Both the position numbers and the translations under genes were made by a program. A stretch of DNA of 64,000 bases from CAZCTC01 sp964501335 (GTDB lineage Bacteria; Chloroflexota; Anaerolineae; B4-G1; SLSP01), in the NCBI GenBank assembly GCA_964501335.1, contig CAZCTC010000037.1:1-64000 (forward strand). The letters are read 5' to 3'. The stretch's first letter is position 1. Each line of letters begins with the position of its first letter. This document shows positions 17,098 through 25,613 of this stretch, piece by piece. Under the pieces are notes generated by a model. The model was not told the DNA's origin and did not search any database. It saw only the letters and a list, made by a program, of their open reading frames with translations.

Positions 17098-19371
17098 ATG
17101 TTAAACTATCTGCGTCGCGGAGTCGGAGCCAAAGTTCTTGCCGGATACTTCGTTACCCTCTTACTGCTAAGCTTTATAGGTTGGCAAACCTTTATCCAAC
17201 TCACCAGTCTTAAAAACATCTATGCAGAATCGACCGGCCAGTTGCTCACCCAAGAAAACTCGGTCGCAGCCATCGACACCCAGGCCCATCTGACCCAACA
17301 TTACGCCACCCGCTATCTCGCTTCCGGCGCTCTGGCCGATCAAAAAAATTACGAGGTCAGCCTCAACCAGTTACAAAAACAGTTAACCGACAGCTTTTCA
17401 CAACTGGAAAACCACCAGGATACTGCTCCGGACAAAAGCTCGGTTGAACAAGATATAACCAACTACAAAAAGACCTTCGATACCGTCGTGCGCCTCACCC
17501 GGGAACAGCAACAACTCGAATCGGAAAATTTCCCGGTCACCGAACGGATCATCGACAACCGGATCAATGCCCTGAGCATCAACCTCTCCACCGACGCCCC
17601 CGCCAATCGGCTCCAGGCCCTGATCGATATCCAGAAGTCGGTCCAGATGATGCGTTACAACATCGCCGCCTACCGCCTGGACGAAAACGAAAGCCATCTC
17701 GAATCGATCGACAAAGGCTACCAACAGGCCCACGCGGCCATCACCGACCTGGAACGCCAGAACAAAAACCAGACCCAAATGCAAAACTGCGGAGTTCTTC
17801 GCACAATGCTCCGCAATCTCTATCAGGATTTCCAGAAATTCCATGACAACACCCTGGCCCTGAGCGATGCCAGATCGACGCTGACCAGGCAAGAATCCAC
17901 CATGAATCTCGACATTGCAGCTCTATCAGCCGACTTAAAAAATACGCTCCCCCAAACCGCCTCTCAAATCCAAAACCAGATCGCTGATATCCAGCGCCAG
18001 TTAAACATTCTCATCCTGGTCGTTCTGGCCCTTGTAATTATCCTGATGGTCTTCGCCTGGAACAGCATCGTCTCCCCGCTTCGCCGATTGATGGGCGCCA
18101 CGCAACAAATCGCCGCCGTCGACATGCCGGCCCTGCTCGGCCAGATGAGCTCCCTGGCTCAGGGAAACCCCGCCCGCACCCTTCAGATCACCGCCCATTC
18201 ACCTGAAATCCGCTCCCAGGATGAAATTGGACAGACCGCCGCCGCCGTTGACTCCCTCATCGCCGCCCTTCACGAAGCCGAACAGACCGCCGAAGCCACC
18301 GGGGCCCATTTCAATGAAGTCGCCCACGCCGCCTCCCTCCTCGGTCGCGGCCGGCTGGAAGTCAAACTCACCCCCCAATCCCGTGACGACCTCCTCGGCA
18401 ACGCCATGCTCACCATGGCGGAAAATCTCCGCTCCGCCCGCAGCGCCGACGAACGCCAGATGCTGCGCCTCACCATGCTCCGCACCATCGACACGATGAT
18501 CATGTCCACCACCGACCTCACCACCACCCTGAACTTCATCCTCCAAAACCTGATGGCCGAACTCAAACTCGAAGCCGCCAACATCTTCGTCCGCGATCCC
18601 CAAACCGACTACCTCCAGCGGATCATCCACATCGGCGGCTCCTTTGACGACAAAAAGACCTTCCGCTGGGGCCCCGACAAGAGCTGCGCGGAATTAGTCA
18701 TCAAAGCCCGCACTCTGGCCCGCATCGACAATGTCCCCGACAGCCATACCCACTACAATCCCCTGCTGCCCGAAGATTGCGGCGCTTATTACGGCGTCCC
18801 CCTTATGGTCCAGGAAGAAATCTACGGGGTTCTGCAAATCTTCCATCCCACCCCCCTCAAGCCGGATTACGAATGGATTGAATTCCTCCAGATGATCGGC
18901 AGTCAGGCCGCCCTTGCCATTGCCAGCGACCACCGCCTGAAGAAACTCGATGCCCGGCTCGCCGAACAGACCGAAAAGGTCGATCTGCAAAAAGAAACCC
19001 TCGCCCAATTGGAACAGCGGCTCGCCCTCTACATCCAGCAAATGCCGGTAGCCGTGATTGAATGCGATAAAGATCTCCTGATCACCACCTGGAACGCCGG
19101 CGCCGCCACCCTCTTCGGGTACTCTCAAGAAGAAGCCCTGGGGCACCGCGCTTTCGAATTGATTGTACCCAAACCCGAACGCAAACAGGCCACCCAGACC
19201 TGGATGGATCTGCTGGACGTACACGAAGAAACCCGCAACACCCATGAAAACAACACCCGCGACGGCAAATTGCTCATCTGCGAATGGCGTAACATTCCAT
19301 TAATAGACCAGGGTGGCAAAATTATCGGCATCACCTCCCTGATCTACCCGCGCCCCCCATCGCCGGCCTGA
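17098..19371 (+). CDS. Membrane sensor with HAMP, GAF and PAS domains but no output domain
   Basis: A 757-aa membrane protein. TM1 lies at about residues 14-34, followed by an extracytoplasmic helical sensor of about 270 residues, then TM2 (LILVVLALVIILMVFAW) and a HAMP domain. A second HAMP-like helical region, a GAF domain (including YYGVPLMVQEEIYGVL), a coiled coil and a C-terminal PAS domain (AVIECDKDLLITTWNAGA, LFGYSQEEALG) complete it. The protein stops directly after the PAS domain: no kinase, GGDEF, EAL or methyl-accepting signalling tip is visible. AAGGAGCGG precedes the ATG at 17098. A good intrinsic terminator follows, so it is probably monocistronic. It may signal through protein-protein contact with a kinase encoded elsewhere. 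Confidence 0.8.
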   Translation: MLNYLRRGVGAKVLAGYFVTLLLLSFIGWQTFIQLTSLKNIYAESTGQLLTQENSVAAIDTQAHLTQHYATRYLASGALADQKNYEVSLNQLQKQLTDSFSQLENHQDTAPDKSSVEQDITNYKKTFDTVVRLTREQQQLESENFPVTERIIDNRINALSINLSTDAPANRLQALIDIQKSVQMMRYNIAAYRLDENESHLESIDKGYQQAHAAITDLERQNKNQTQMQNCGVLRTMLRNLYQDFQKFHDNTLALSDARSTLTRQESTMNLDIAALSADLKNTLPQTASQIQNQIADIQRQLNILILVVLALVIILMVFAWNSIVSPLRRLMGATQQIAAVDMPALLGQMSSLAQGNPARTLQITAHSPEIRSQDEIGQTAAAVDSLIAALHEAEQTAEATGAHFNEVAHAASLLGRGRLEVKLTPQSRDDLLGNAMLTMAENLRSARSADERQMLRLTMLRTIDTMIMSTTDLTTTLNFILQNLMAELKLEAANIFVRDPQTDYLQRIIHIGGSFDDKKTFRWGPDKSCAELVIKARTLARIDNVPDSHTHYNPLLPEDCGAYYGVPLMVQEEIYGVLQIFHPTPLKPDYEWIEFLQMIGSQAALAIASDHRLKKLDARLAEQTEKVDLQKETLAQLEQRLALYIQQMPVAVIECDKDLLITTWNAGAATLFGYSQEEALGHRAFELIVPKPERKQATQTWMDLLDVHEETRNTHENNTRDGKLLICEWRNIPLIDQGGKIIGITSLIYPRPPSPA

Positions 19372-19390
19372 AAAACTTCTCTCTCCTTAT

Positions 19391-19438
19391 AAAAAAACCG
19401 GCGAGCCGTTCATTCAACAGCTCGCCGGTTTCTTTATT
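19391..19438 (+). terminator. Intrinsic terminator after the HAMP-GAF-PAS gene
   Basis: An A-run, an 11-bp perfect stem (AACCGGCGAGC and its complement), and then TTTCTTTATTT. It lies about 20 bases after the stop codon and has the correct polarity, unlike the CGCGCG hairpins. Confidence 0.85.
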
Positions 19439-19442
19439 TCAT

Positions 19443-19640
19443 CTGTCCTGAAAATAGGCCAGCCTTGTAACGTCCCGCAAATAGTCCTTGCCCCGTAAGA
19501 TACGCCGCGCTGGATGGCGAGAGAAAGTTTTTTTGTTGATGTTTTTGTGCGCATCAGAATGCGCACAAAAACATAGCCTTTTCCAGAGCCGCCCCGGCGG
19601 CGCAGGCTGTCTACTGTCTACTTGCCGCTGTCTACTTCCG
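19443..19640 (+). repeat. Dispersed hairpin element
   Basis: A full copy beginning TGTCCTGAAAATAGG, with the conserved CTTGTAACGTCCCGCAAA and CGCGCTGGAT blocks and a perfect hairpin with arms 19539-19554 and 19559-19574 around loop CAGA. It is followed by the CCTTTTCCAGAGCCGCCCC flank and CTGTCTACTGTCTAC repeats. The stem core is TGTGCGCAT, different from neighbouring copies but fully self-complementary. Confidence 0.75.
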
Positions 19641-19837
19641 CTGAATTTTCATCCTTCGGGGTGCCGCCCCCCGCATGACCTTCTGTCCTGAAAATAGGCC
19701 CGCCGTGCCCCCACGGGCGACCATAAAGGTCGCCCCTACACAGACAATCTCCCGTAGGGGTACCCCTTGTGGGTACCCAATCTGAAGGCAAGCCGCCTGG
19801 CCTGGCAAGATCAGAGTGCGTTGCACCTCTTTGGAAA

Positions 19838-19990
19838 ATCCCCCGCACAAGGCCCTTCCCCTTAAAATACGCCGCGCGGTGCGAAGCAGGGAAAGAGAAT
19901 TTTTTGTTTATGTTTTGGTGCGCCTCAGAAGGCGCACCAAAACATGACCTTTTTCCAGAGCCGCCTCCGCGCCACGCTCTACCCCCCTCT
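19838..19990 (+). repeat. Dispersed hairpin element, second copy in the same gap
   Basis: It carries CCGCACAAGGCCC, a GCCGCGCGGTGCGAAG block, AATTTTTTGTTT and a perfect hairpin with arms 19910-19925 and 19930-19945, loop CAGA, stem core GGTGCGCCT. Between this and the previous copy (19640-19838) lie a CATCCTTCGGGGTGCCGCC stretch shared with the 52.8 and 60.0 kb gaps, and a GTAGGGG/CCCCTAC-like inverted repeat. There is no credible gene in 19372-20056. Confidence 0.65.
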
Positions 19991-20056
19991 CCCTTTTTAC
20001 ATACTTTTATTGAAATCCCACCTGAACATGATGCCCAGACAACAGATCATTACACT

Positions 20057-20389
20057 TTACGTTTTACGCTTGAGCCGCTCCGCCAGCTCCGGCGCCATCG
20101 CCGCCCCATCCCGATATTGAAACGGCCACATGCTCTTCAAATGGAAAAACGCTATGCGATCCCCATCCATCAACAGACATTCCAGATCGGGTTGGATTCC
20201 CGGCATGGCGCTCAAATTGCCATTGATAAAAGTGATGCCCCGCTCCCCGGTCGGCAGCTTCAACCAGGCCAGCAGATCCTGCAATCGGCTGTCCTCCGGC
20301 AACTCCACCTGAACCTGAGCAGCTATGGCATTCTCCGGATCGTGATAACGGGCCAGTGGACCATAAAGCCAGACTTCAACCTGTACCAT
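20057..20389 (-). CDS. MoaD/ThiS-like ubiquitin-fold protein without C-terminal Gly-Gly
   Basis: A 110-aa small protein with a beta-grasp pattern (VQVEVWLYGPLARY at the start, a VELPEDSRLQDLLAWL helix, then a LLMDGDRIAFF strand). MoaD and ThiS normally end in Gly-Gly. Here the fold is followed by about 30 extra residues ending in a basic tail, so it cannot act as a standard sulfur carrier. It is last in the run AOR, MoaD, this gene, with 8 bases to the preceding gene. It may be a structural or regulatory partner of the oxidoreductase rather than a sulfur donor. Confidence 0.65.
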   Translation of the reverse strand: MVQVEVWLYGPLARYHDPENAIAAQVQVELPEDSRLQDLLAWLKLPTGERGITFINGNLSAMPGIQPDLECLLMDGDRIAFFHLKSMWPFQYRDGAAMAPELAERLKRKT

Positions 20390-20397
20390 CGTTGCCC

Positions 20398-20640
20398 TTA
20401 CCCTCCTCCTATCGGCGGGAAAATCCCCACCTCAGCATCGGCGGTCAAAATGTGCTCTTCCGGGCAGATCCGCCCGGCCACAAAAACCACCTTGACTTCG
20501 TGCGCGGGGAGCCGCAACGCCGCCACCAGATCGGCGATGGAACTCGACTCCGGCAACTGTACCTCGAACGGGACGCCAATCCCCGTTCCCGCCGGCGCAT
20601 ACTGACGCAGCGTTGCAAACAACTTCACCCATACCCGCAT
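20398..20640 (-). CDS. MoaD/ThiS-family sulfur carrier
   Basis: An 80-aa ubiquitin-fold protein (VWVKLFATLRQYAP start, LPESSSIADLVAAL helix, VVFVAGRICPEEHIL) ending in PPIGGG. This terminus fits a MoaD-type carrier, whose C-terminal glycine is adenylated and thiocarboxylated during pterin cofactor synthesis. GGAGGCG precedes the ATG. It follows the AOR gene after a 72-base gap containing a stable hairpin. A private MoaD beside an AOR is a frequent arrangement for tungsten or molybdenum bis-pterin enzymes. Confidence 0.8.
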   Translation of the reverse strand: MRVWVKLFATLRQYAPAGTGIGVPFEVQLPESSSIADLVAALRLPAHEVKVVFVAGRICPEEHILTADAEVGIFPPIGGG

Positions 20641-20661
20641 TCAACGCCTCCCTGAATCCTC

Positions 20662-20702
20662 AATATTTCGCGCGCCCCCTTTAGGGGGGCGCGCGAAATA
20701 TT
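20662..20702. repeat. Stable CGCGCG-class hairpin between AOR and MoaD genes
   Basis: AATATTTCGCGCGCCCCCT and its near-perfect complement (one extra G), loop of about two bases. It has the same T-stem-A polarity as the other members of this class and lies 22 bases upstream of the MoaD-like start. Confidence 0.65.
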
Positions 20703-20712
20703 AACTGCAAAA

Positions 20713-22473
20713 TTACATTTCCCCGAAAACCCGATCGAACGTCGAATCGGGCAGATCTGCCTTCACATTGTGCGGGGGCAGCGCCTCATTCTTCATAAAC
20801 TCAGGCAACCGATCGTCATGCGCCGTAAGTCCGGCCGCCACATTGAAAGCCCGCTCTTTCTTCAGGATCTCGGCCCCAATCTTCAACACATCCTCATTCT
20901 TGAGCTCCAGCCCATAGACCCCATTGACTTCCTCGACCATACCCGCATAGCCGGAAGGAATGTCCAGGATCGCAAAGGCGATAAAGAGACAATGGCCGAT
21001 CGAATCGATAAAAGCCGTCGTCTCCTGGAAAGCCCGGCTCAGATCGGCCTTCGTATCGACCGATTCCAGCGGATCAGACTTGCCGCCCACGCTCAGGATT
21101 TCCGGGCAGATGGTATAACCGGCCGTGTGATCGGCCCCCATCGGCGTCGTCGCATACGTGACCCCGATCCCTTTGACGGCCCGCGGCTCGTAAGCCGGCA
21201 TCCCCTGCCCCTTAACGGCCGGAACCCGCGGATTGCCGAAAGCCTTGGCCGTGAACCCCGTCCCGCCGCCCAAAATGCGGCCCATCGGCGTCCCCTTGCC
21301 CATCTCATGGATCAAATTCATCACCGCTTCGACATCGCCGAACTTCGCCACGCCCGAATCCAGCGCCACGCCCAACGCCACGCCGGTTTCGATGGTATCC
21401 AATCCATAGCCGTTACAAAGGGTCACCATCTTACCGATGGCATCCAGGTCGTCGATGCCGCAGTTGGCACCCAACGCCCAGTCCGATTCATATTCGATAC
21501 AGGAAGCGATCTCGCCGCCCTGGGCATCGTAGAGCGTATTCGAACACTGAATCACACAACCCGGGCTACAGGCATGATTGTAAACATCCTTGCCCATCCG
21601 CTGCTTGTTCGTCTCAAAGATAGCCTCACCGGCAATCTTGGGCGCCCCCGCAAAACGGCCGGTGCGGAAACTGTTTGTCGGCAGCCCGCCCGCTTCATTG
21701 AGGATATTGACCAGGATGGCCGTCCCATAACTGTTCAACCCGCCCTGCGGCTTGGTGATGGCATGCTCCCGCAGCGCTTCCATCATCTGCTTCGCCCCGA
21801 CCTTGAAGCGCTCCTGATTCGCATATTCCACACCCGGCGCCCCTTCGGCATCCAGCACGATGAACTTCAGCCCCTTGCTGCCCATCACGGCGCCCAGGCC
21901 GCCGCGTCCGGAATAGCGGCTCGGCCGGCGGTGCATGTCGGGGAAGACAATCCCCGAATTGCCGTAACCAAATTCCCCGGCCACCCCAATCCCCGCCACA
22001 TGCACCCGATTGCCGAACCGGGCATAGACTTCCGGATAAGAATCGTACAGATTGCGGCCCACATACTCCTGCGCCGGGAAGAACTCAATCGCCGGCACCC
22101 CGTCCTTCATAAAGAGCCGCATCATGCAATAGTCACCCCGCTCCGCCGGCTGGCCTTCCAGAATCAACGCCTTGATCCGCATCTTCGCCATCGCCGGCGC
22201 GAAACTGGTCCCGGCATTGGCTTCCTTGATGCCACCCGTCAGCGGAGACTTTCCTCCCACGGAAAGGCGCGATGAGGTAGGAGCCGTTGTACCGGTCAAA
22301 ATCCCGGGCGCAATGACCAGCTTATTGTTAGGACCCAGAGGATGACATTGAGGATCGACCTCATCGTAAATGATGGTCGAAGTGAGCCCGCGCCCGCCCA
22401 GATGGCGATACGCTTCGGGAACATCCTCCAACTTATAGGTCCGCGTGCCCATGTCAACTCGAATAATCCACAT
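20713..22473 (-). CDS. Aldehyde:ferredoxin oxidoreductase family enzyme
   Basis: A 586-aa cytoplasmic enzyme of the AOR family (tungsten or molybdenum bis-pterin plus a [4Fe-4S] cluster). Family signs include HLGGRGLTSTIIYDEVDP near the N-terminus, NKLVIAPGILTGT, and TAPTSSRLSVGGKSPLTGG. The GRGGLGAVMGSKGLK motif contacts the pterin. Cysteines lie in ACSPGCVIQC (spacing 3 and 3, slightly wider than the usual C-x2-C-x3-C), and a CLFIAF cysteine lies near the C-terminus. Length is near the usual 600. GAGAAGGAGCG lies before the ATG. The substrate may be an aldehyde or a carboxylic acid in reverse; the altered cysteine spacing hints at a non-classical subfamily. It heads an operon with two MoaD-like genes. 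Confidence 0.88.
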   Translation of the reverse strand: MWIIRVDMGTRTYKLEDVPEAYRHLGGRGLTSTIIYDEVDPQCHPLGPNNKLVIAPGILTGTTAPTSSRLSVGGKSPLTGGIKEANAGTSFAPAMAKMRIKALILEGQPAERGDYCMMRLFMKDGVPAIEFFPAQEYVGRNLYDSYPEVYARFGNRVHVAGIGVAGEFGYGNSGIVFPDMHRRPSRYSGRGGLGAVMGSKGLKFIVLDAEGAPGVEYANQERFKVGAKQMMEALREHAITKPQGGLNSYGTAILVNILNEAGGLPTNSFRTGRFAGAPKIAGEAIFETNKQRMGKDVYNHACSPGCVIQCSNTLYDAQGGEIASCIEYESDWALGANCGIDDLDAIGKMVTLCNGYGLDTIETGVALGVALDSGVAKFGDVEAVMNLIHEMGKGTPMGRILGGGTGFTAKAFGNPRVPAVKGQGMPAYEPRAVKGIGVTYATTPMGADHTAGYTICPEILSVGGKSDPLESVDTKADLSRAFQETTAFIDSIGHCLFIAFAILDIPSGYAGMVEEVNGVYGLELKNEDVLKIGAEILKKERAFNVAAGLTAHDDRLPEFMKNEALPPHNVKADLPDSTFDRVFGEM

Positions 22474-22524
22474 CGTGCGCTCCTTCTCTAAGATGATTTA
22501 GCGACCGTTCTTTTTTAGGGCCAT

Positions 22525-22543
22525 CTACGCCGGGGAGGCGTAG
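22525..22543. promoter_or_regulatory. Small hairpin in the AOR leader
   Basis: CTACGCC/GGCGTAG around loop GGGGA, about 50 bases upstream of the AOR start. On the minus strand the loop region reads CCTCCCC, which could pair with a purine-rich ribosome-binding site. Confidence 0.4.
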
Positions 22544-22549
22544 CAAGCT

Positions 22550-22603
22550 TTAGAAACAAAACAAAGGAGGCAGACCTTTCCAACGAAAGGTCTGCCTCCT
22601 TTG
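22550..22603 (-). terminator. Attenuator-like hairpin upstream of the AOR operon
   Basis: A perfect 19-bp stem (22562-22580 with 22585-22603, loop GTTG on the minus strand) is followed on the minus strand by TTTTGTTTC, giving an intrinsic-terminator shape about 80 bases before the AOR start. No minus-strand gene lies between here and the divergent ABC gene at 23011. The terminator is therefore more likely to sit inside the AOR leader than behind another gene, which is how transcription attenuators and riboswitches are built. Confidence 0.5.
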
Positions 22604-22786
22604 CCAAACAGCGGGCGCAGAAATTGCTCTCTACACCTTATCGCCTGAGTCCTCCCGGAGGGAGCAAACAGGTCGGAGGCTGTTATTTAATTATGGGGGA
22701 ATTGCCAACATGGCCCTTTAATTATAGGGGAGAATTCTCTACAGGTCAAACATTTACCAATCAAACTACCGAAATGCACTTTATCC

Positions 22787-22890
22787 CTCCTTCGTGCCCC
22801 GCAGAGCGGGGCACGAAGGAGAAAGAGACTTTTTTGTTTATGTTGTGGCGCGCTTCAGAAAGCGCGCCACAACATAGGCTTTTTTCTACC
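22787..22890 (+). repeat. Dispersed hairpin element, divergent copy with two hairpins
   Basis: A first perfect 14-bp hairpin (22787-22800 with 22808-22821) replaces the usual element flank. It is followed by AGACTTTTTTGTTT and the element hairpin with arms 22840-22855 and 22860-22875, loop CAGA. The stem reads ATGTTGTGGCGCGCTT: the T-to-G change in the outer arm is matched by A-to-C in the other arm. It sits in the divergent AOR/ABC intergenic region. Confidence 0.65.
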
Positions 22891-23010
22891 TTTTTCCATG
22901 CTAACCGCACAGGTCGAAAAATAAACATTTCACGTTTTAGAACTGTAACCCTCCATTTGCCCACCAGGGTTGTAAAATAAACAATAGATACTCCAAGGAG
23001 GATTCAAACC

Positions 23011-24000
23011 GTGAACTCACCGCAAATCGTCGTCCAAAACCTGACCAAAACCTATCAGGTATCCGAACGCGAAGAAGGCCTCGGCGCCGCCCTTCGCAGC
23101 CTCATCCATCGCACCACCCGCAACGTCGAAGCCGTCTGCGACATCAGCTTCACCATCCCCGCCGGCGAAATGGTCGGCTTCATCGGACCCAACGGCGCCG
23201 GCAAAACCACCACCCTCAAAATGCTCGCCGGCCTGCTCCATCCCACCGCCGGCGAAGCCCGGGTCATGGGCTATCGCCCCTGGGAACGCCGCCCCGAATA
23301 CCTCCGACGCATCAGCATGGTTCTCGGCAACAAAAGCCAGATGCTCTGGGATATCCCCCCCATGGACAGCTTCCGCGTCCTCGGTGAAATCTACCACCTG
23401 CCGCCCGCCGAATTTCGCCGCACCCTCGATGAACTGGTCGCCCTGCTGGAAATGGAAGAGCTGCTCACCAAACCCGTCCGCAACTTCTCCCTGGGCGAAC
23501 GGATGAAATGCGAACTGGTCGCCGGCCTGCTCCACCGCCCCCAGGTCCTCTTCCTCGACGAACCCACCCTCGGCCTGGATGTCTCGATGCAGGCCCGCCT
23601 GCGCCGCTTCCTGGCCGAATATAACCAGCGCAGCAACGTCACCGTGATCCTCACCAGCCACTACATGGCCGACGTGACCGCTCTCTGCCCCCGCGTCATC
23701 CTGATCCACAACGGCCGGCTGCTTTACGACGGCGAACTTCAAGGCCTGGCCCAACGCCTCGCCCCCTTCAAACTGGTGCGGCTCGGCCTGAACAACGACC
23801 TAAACCACTTTCCGCTCCCCGAAGGCGTCGATCTGGTCGAACAGGAAAGCGACCACATCACCCTGCGGGTCGACCGGGATGCCACCCCGGCCCTCACGGC
23901 CCACCTGCTCAACACCCTCCCCGTCGTCGATCTGACCGTCGAAGACCCGCCGATCGAAGCTGTAATCGACCAGATCTACCAGCAAGGAGGGATGGCATGA
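23011..24000 (+). CDS. ABC-2 type exporter ATP-binding protein
   Basis: A 329-aa single-domain ATPase with Walker A GPNGAGKTTT, signature FSLGERMKCEL, Walker B VLFLDEPTLGLD and a switch His in LTSHY. The extended N-terminal segment before Walker A and the C-terminal regulatory extension match the ABC-2 family near DrrA/CcmA-like exporters. The start is GTG, supported by AAGGAGG 12 bases upstream. Its stop overlaps the next gene by four bases (ATGA). With two 263-aa permease genes it forms a three-gene exporter operon of unknown substrate. Confidence 0.9.
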   Translation: MNSPQIVVQNLTKTYQVSEREEGLGAALRSLIHRTTRNVEAVCDISFTIPAGEMVGFIGPNGAGKTTTLKMLAGLLHPTAGEARVMGYRPWERRPEYLRRISMVLGNKSQMLWDIPPMDSFRVLGEIYHLPPAEFRRTLDELVALLEMEELLTKPVRNFSLGERMKCELVAGLLHRPQVLFLDEPTLGLDVSMQARLRRFLAEYNQRSNVTVILTSHYMADVTALCPRVILIHNGRLLYDGELQGLAQRLAPFKLVRLGLNNDLNHFPLPEGVDLVEQESDHITLRVDRDATPALTAHLLNTLPVVDLTVEDPPIEAVIDQIYQQGGMA

Positions 24001-24788
24001 ACCCGCGCGGCGGCTGGGCTTTGATCAAAAGCAGTTGGGCCTCCTGGCTGCAATACCGCAGCTTCTTCTTTCTGCTGGCCTTCGGCTGGATGATCCCGCC
24101 GTTGATCTACCTCTTCGTCTGGTCCACTGCCGCCGGCAGCACCACCGTTGGAGGGCTGACCCGCGGCGAATTCGTGGCTTACTACCTCATTCTCATCCTG
24201 GTCAACCAGCTCACCTATGCCCAAACCAACTGGACCGTCGGCGATATCATCCGCAGCGGCGGCATGAACAGCCAGTTGCTCCGTCCCATCTCCCCCATCT
24301 ACAGCACCCTGGCCAGCGAGATCGCCGGCAAAGTCGTCTACATGATCTTCGTCATCCCGGTGACCCTCGTGCTGGCGCTCCTGCTCCGGCCGGAATTCCA
24401 CATCACTCCTATGAATGCACTCCTCTTCCTGCCGGCCCTCTTGATGGCCTGGGCCCTGCGCTTCTTCTGGGGATACTGGCTGGCCCTGCTGGCCTTCTGG
24501 GCCACCCGCGCCGACGCCCTGCTCTCCCTGCAGGATACCCTTATCTTCCTCCTCGGCGGTCAGGTTGCCCCCGTCATCCTGCTTCCCGGCCTGCTTCAAA
24601 ACGCGGCCGGAATTTTGCCTTTCCGCTACATGGTCGGCTTCCCCGTGGAAGTGCTCACCGGCCAGCTCAGCGGGCCGGCTCTGCTGACCGGCTTTGCTTT
24701 CCAGGCCGGCTGGCTGAGCATCGCCGTTCTGCTCTACAGTCTCATCTGGCGCGCCGGCGTCCGCCAGTATTCCGCCGTCGGAGGCTAA
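23997..24788 (+). CDS. ABC-2 family permease, subunit 1
   Basis: A 263-aa integral membrane protein with about six hydrophobic helices, beginning at an ATG overlapping the ATPase stop (ATGA). The pattern of an N-terminal amphipathic stretch (WASWLQYRSFFFL) followed by WMIPPLIYLFVW and a later ILLPGLLQNAAGILPFRYM segment resembles the paired permeases annotated as ABC2_membrane_6-like. It likely heterodimerises with the next gene, which has the same length. Confidence 0.85.
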   Translation: MNPRGGWALIKSSWASWLQYRSFFFLLAFGWMIPPLIYLFVWSTAAGSTTVGGLTRGEFVAYYLILILVNQLTYAQTNWTVGDIIRSGGMNSQLLRPISPIYSTLASEIAGKVVYMIFVIPVTLVLALLLRPEFHITPMNALLFLPALLMAWALRFFWGYWLALLAFWATRADALLSLQDTLIFLLGGQVAPVILLPGLLQNAAGILPFRYMVGFPVEVLTGQLSGPALLTGFAFQAGWLSIAVLLYSLIWRAGVRQYSAVGG

Positions 24789-24790
24789 CA

Positions 24791-25582
24791 ATGACCTATC
24801 TTAGATTGATCCGGTGCTTCATCTCCGCTGCCGTCCAGAACAGCGTGGCCTACCGCGCCAACTTCTGGATCAGCCTGCTCAACGCCACCCTCAACCTGGG
24901 GGCCGGCGTACTGGGGCTCGTCGTCCTCTTCAGCCAGGTCCAAACGCTCAACGGCTGGTCCTTCCCGGCCACCCTGGCCCTGCTCGGCATCTACCTCACC
25001 CTCGACGCGCTGCACAATCTCTTCATCGGCCCCAGTCTCGACGCCCTGGCCGGCATGGACGGCGAAGTCTGGTCCGGCCGCTTCGACTTCACCCTGCTCC
25101 GCCCCATCGACGTCCAGTTCCTGGCCAGCTTTCGTTACTGGCAGCCCCTCGCCCTGATCGATCTCACCTTCGGGCTGGGCGTTCTGATCACAGCCGTAAC
25201 CCAACTGGGCCACGGCCTGACGCCCTTCAACCTGCTCGCCTTCATCGCCACACTCTTCTCCGCACTCCTGATCCTCTATTCCATCCTGCTGGCCTTTGCC
25301 GGCCTGGTCTTCTGGAGCCCGGGCTTCCTTTTCACCTGGATCTTCAGCGGAATCTTCCAGATGGCCCGCTATCCCGTCGGACTCTATCCCGGCTGGCTAC
25401 GGATGGTACTCACCTGGATCATCCCCGTCGGCCTGATGACCACCATCCCGGCCCAGGCCCTGACCGGCGAACTGCCCCCTACGATGATCGCCGGCAGTCT
25501 GGGCATGGCCCTGCTCTTCCTGGCCGGCGCCACCACAATTTTCCGCATCGGTCTGCAACGCTATTCCAGCGCCTCCAGCTGA
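24791..25582 (+). CDS. ABC-2 family permease, subunit 2
   Basis: A 263-aa integral membrane protein with about six helices starting MTYLRLIRCFISAAVQNSVAYRA-like residues, a common opening of paired ABC-2 permeases. The ATG at 24791 lies two bases after the previous stop; upstream in-frame sequence is only an alternative frame of subunit 1. A hydrophobic CYTOPLASMIC/periplasmic alternation with a GRFDFTLLRPID cytoplasmic loop is visible. It completes the exporter. Confidence 0.85.
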   Translation: MTYLRLIRCFISAAVQNSVAYRANFWISLLNATLNLGAGVLGLVVLFSQVQTLNGWSFPATLALLGIYLTLDALHNLFIGPSLDALAGMDGEVWSGRFDFTLLRPIDVQFLASFRYWQPLALIDLTFGLGVLITAVTQLGHGLTPFNLLAFIATLFSALLILYSILLAFAGLVFWSPGFLFTWIFSGIFQMARYPVGLYPGWLRMVLTWIIPVGLMTTIPAQALTGELPPTMIAGSLGMALLFLAGATTIFRIGLQRYSSASS

Positions 25583-25613
25583 TTTGTTGTTAGCTTGAAT
25601 TAATCAGCTTTTA

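Noticed and set aside
22620..22700. Resemblance of GACTCAGGCGATAAGG and CCGGAGGGAGCAAA to parts of glycine riboswitch aptamers
   Set aside because: The two parts occur on opposite strands and the remaining helices of the aptamer are missing, so a glycine riboswitch is not supported.
24035..24790. A longer start for the second exporter permease, and a frame at 24814-25593
   Set aside because: The extension overlaps the first permease in another frame and is Arg/Pro/His-rich shadow sequence; ATG at 24791 gives a permease of the same size as its partner.
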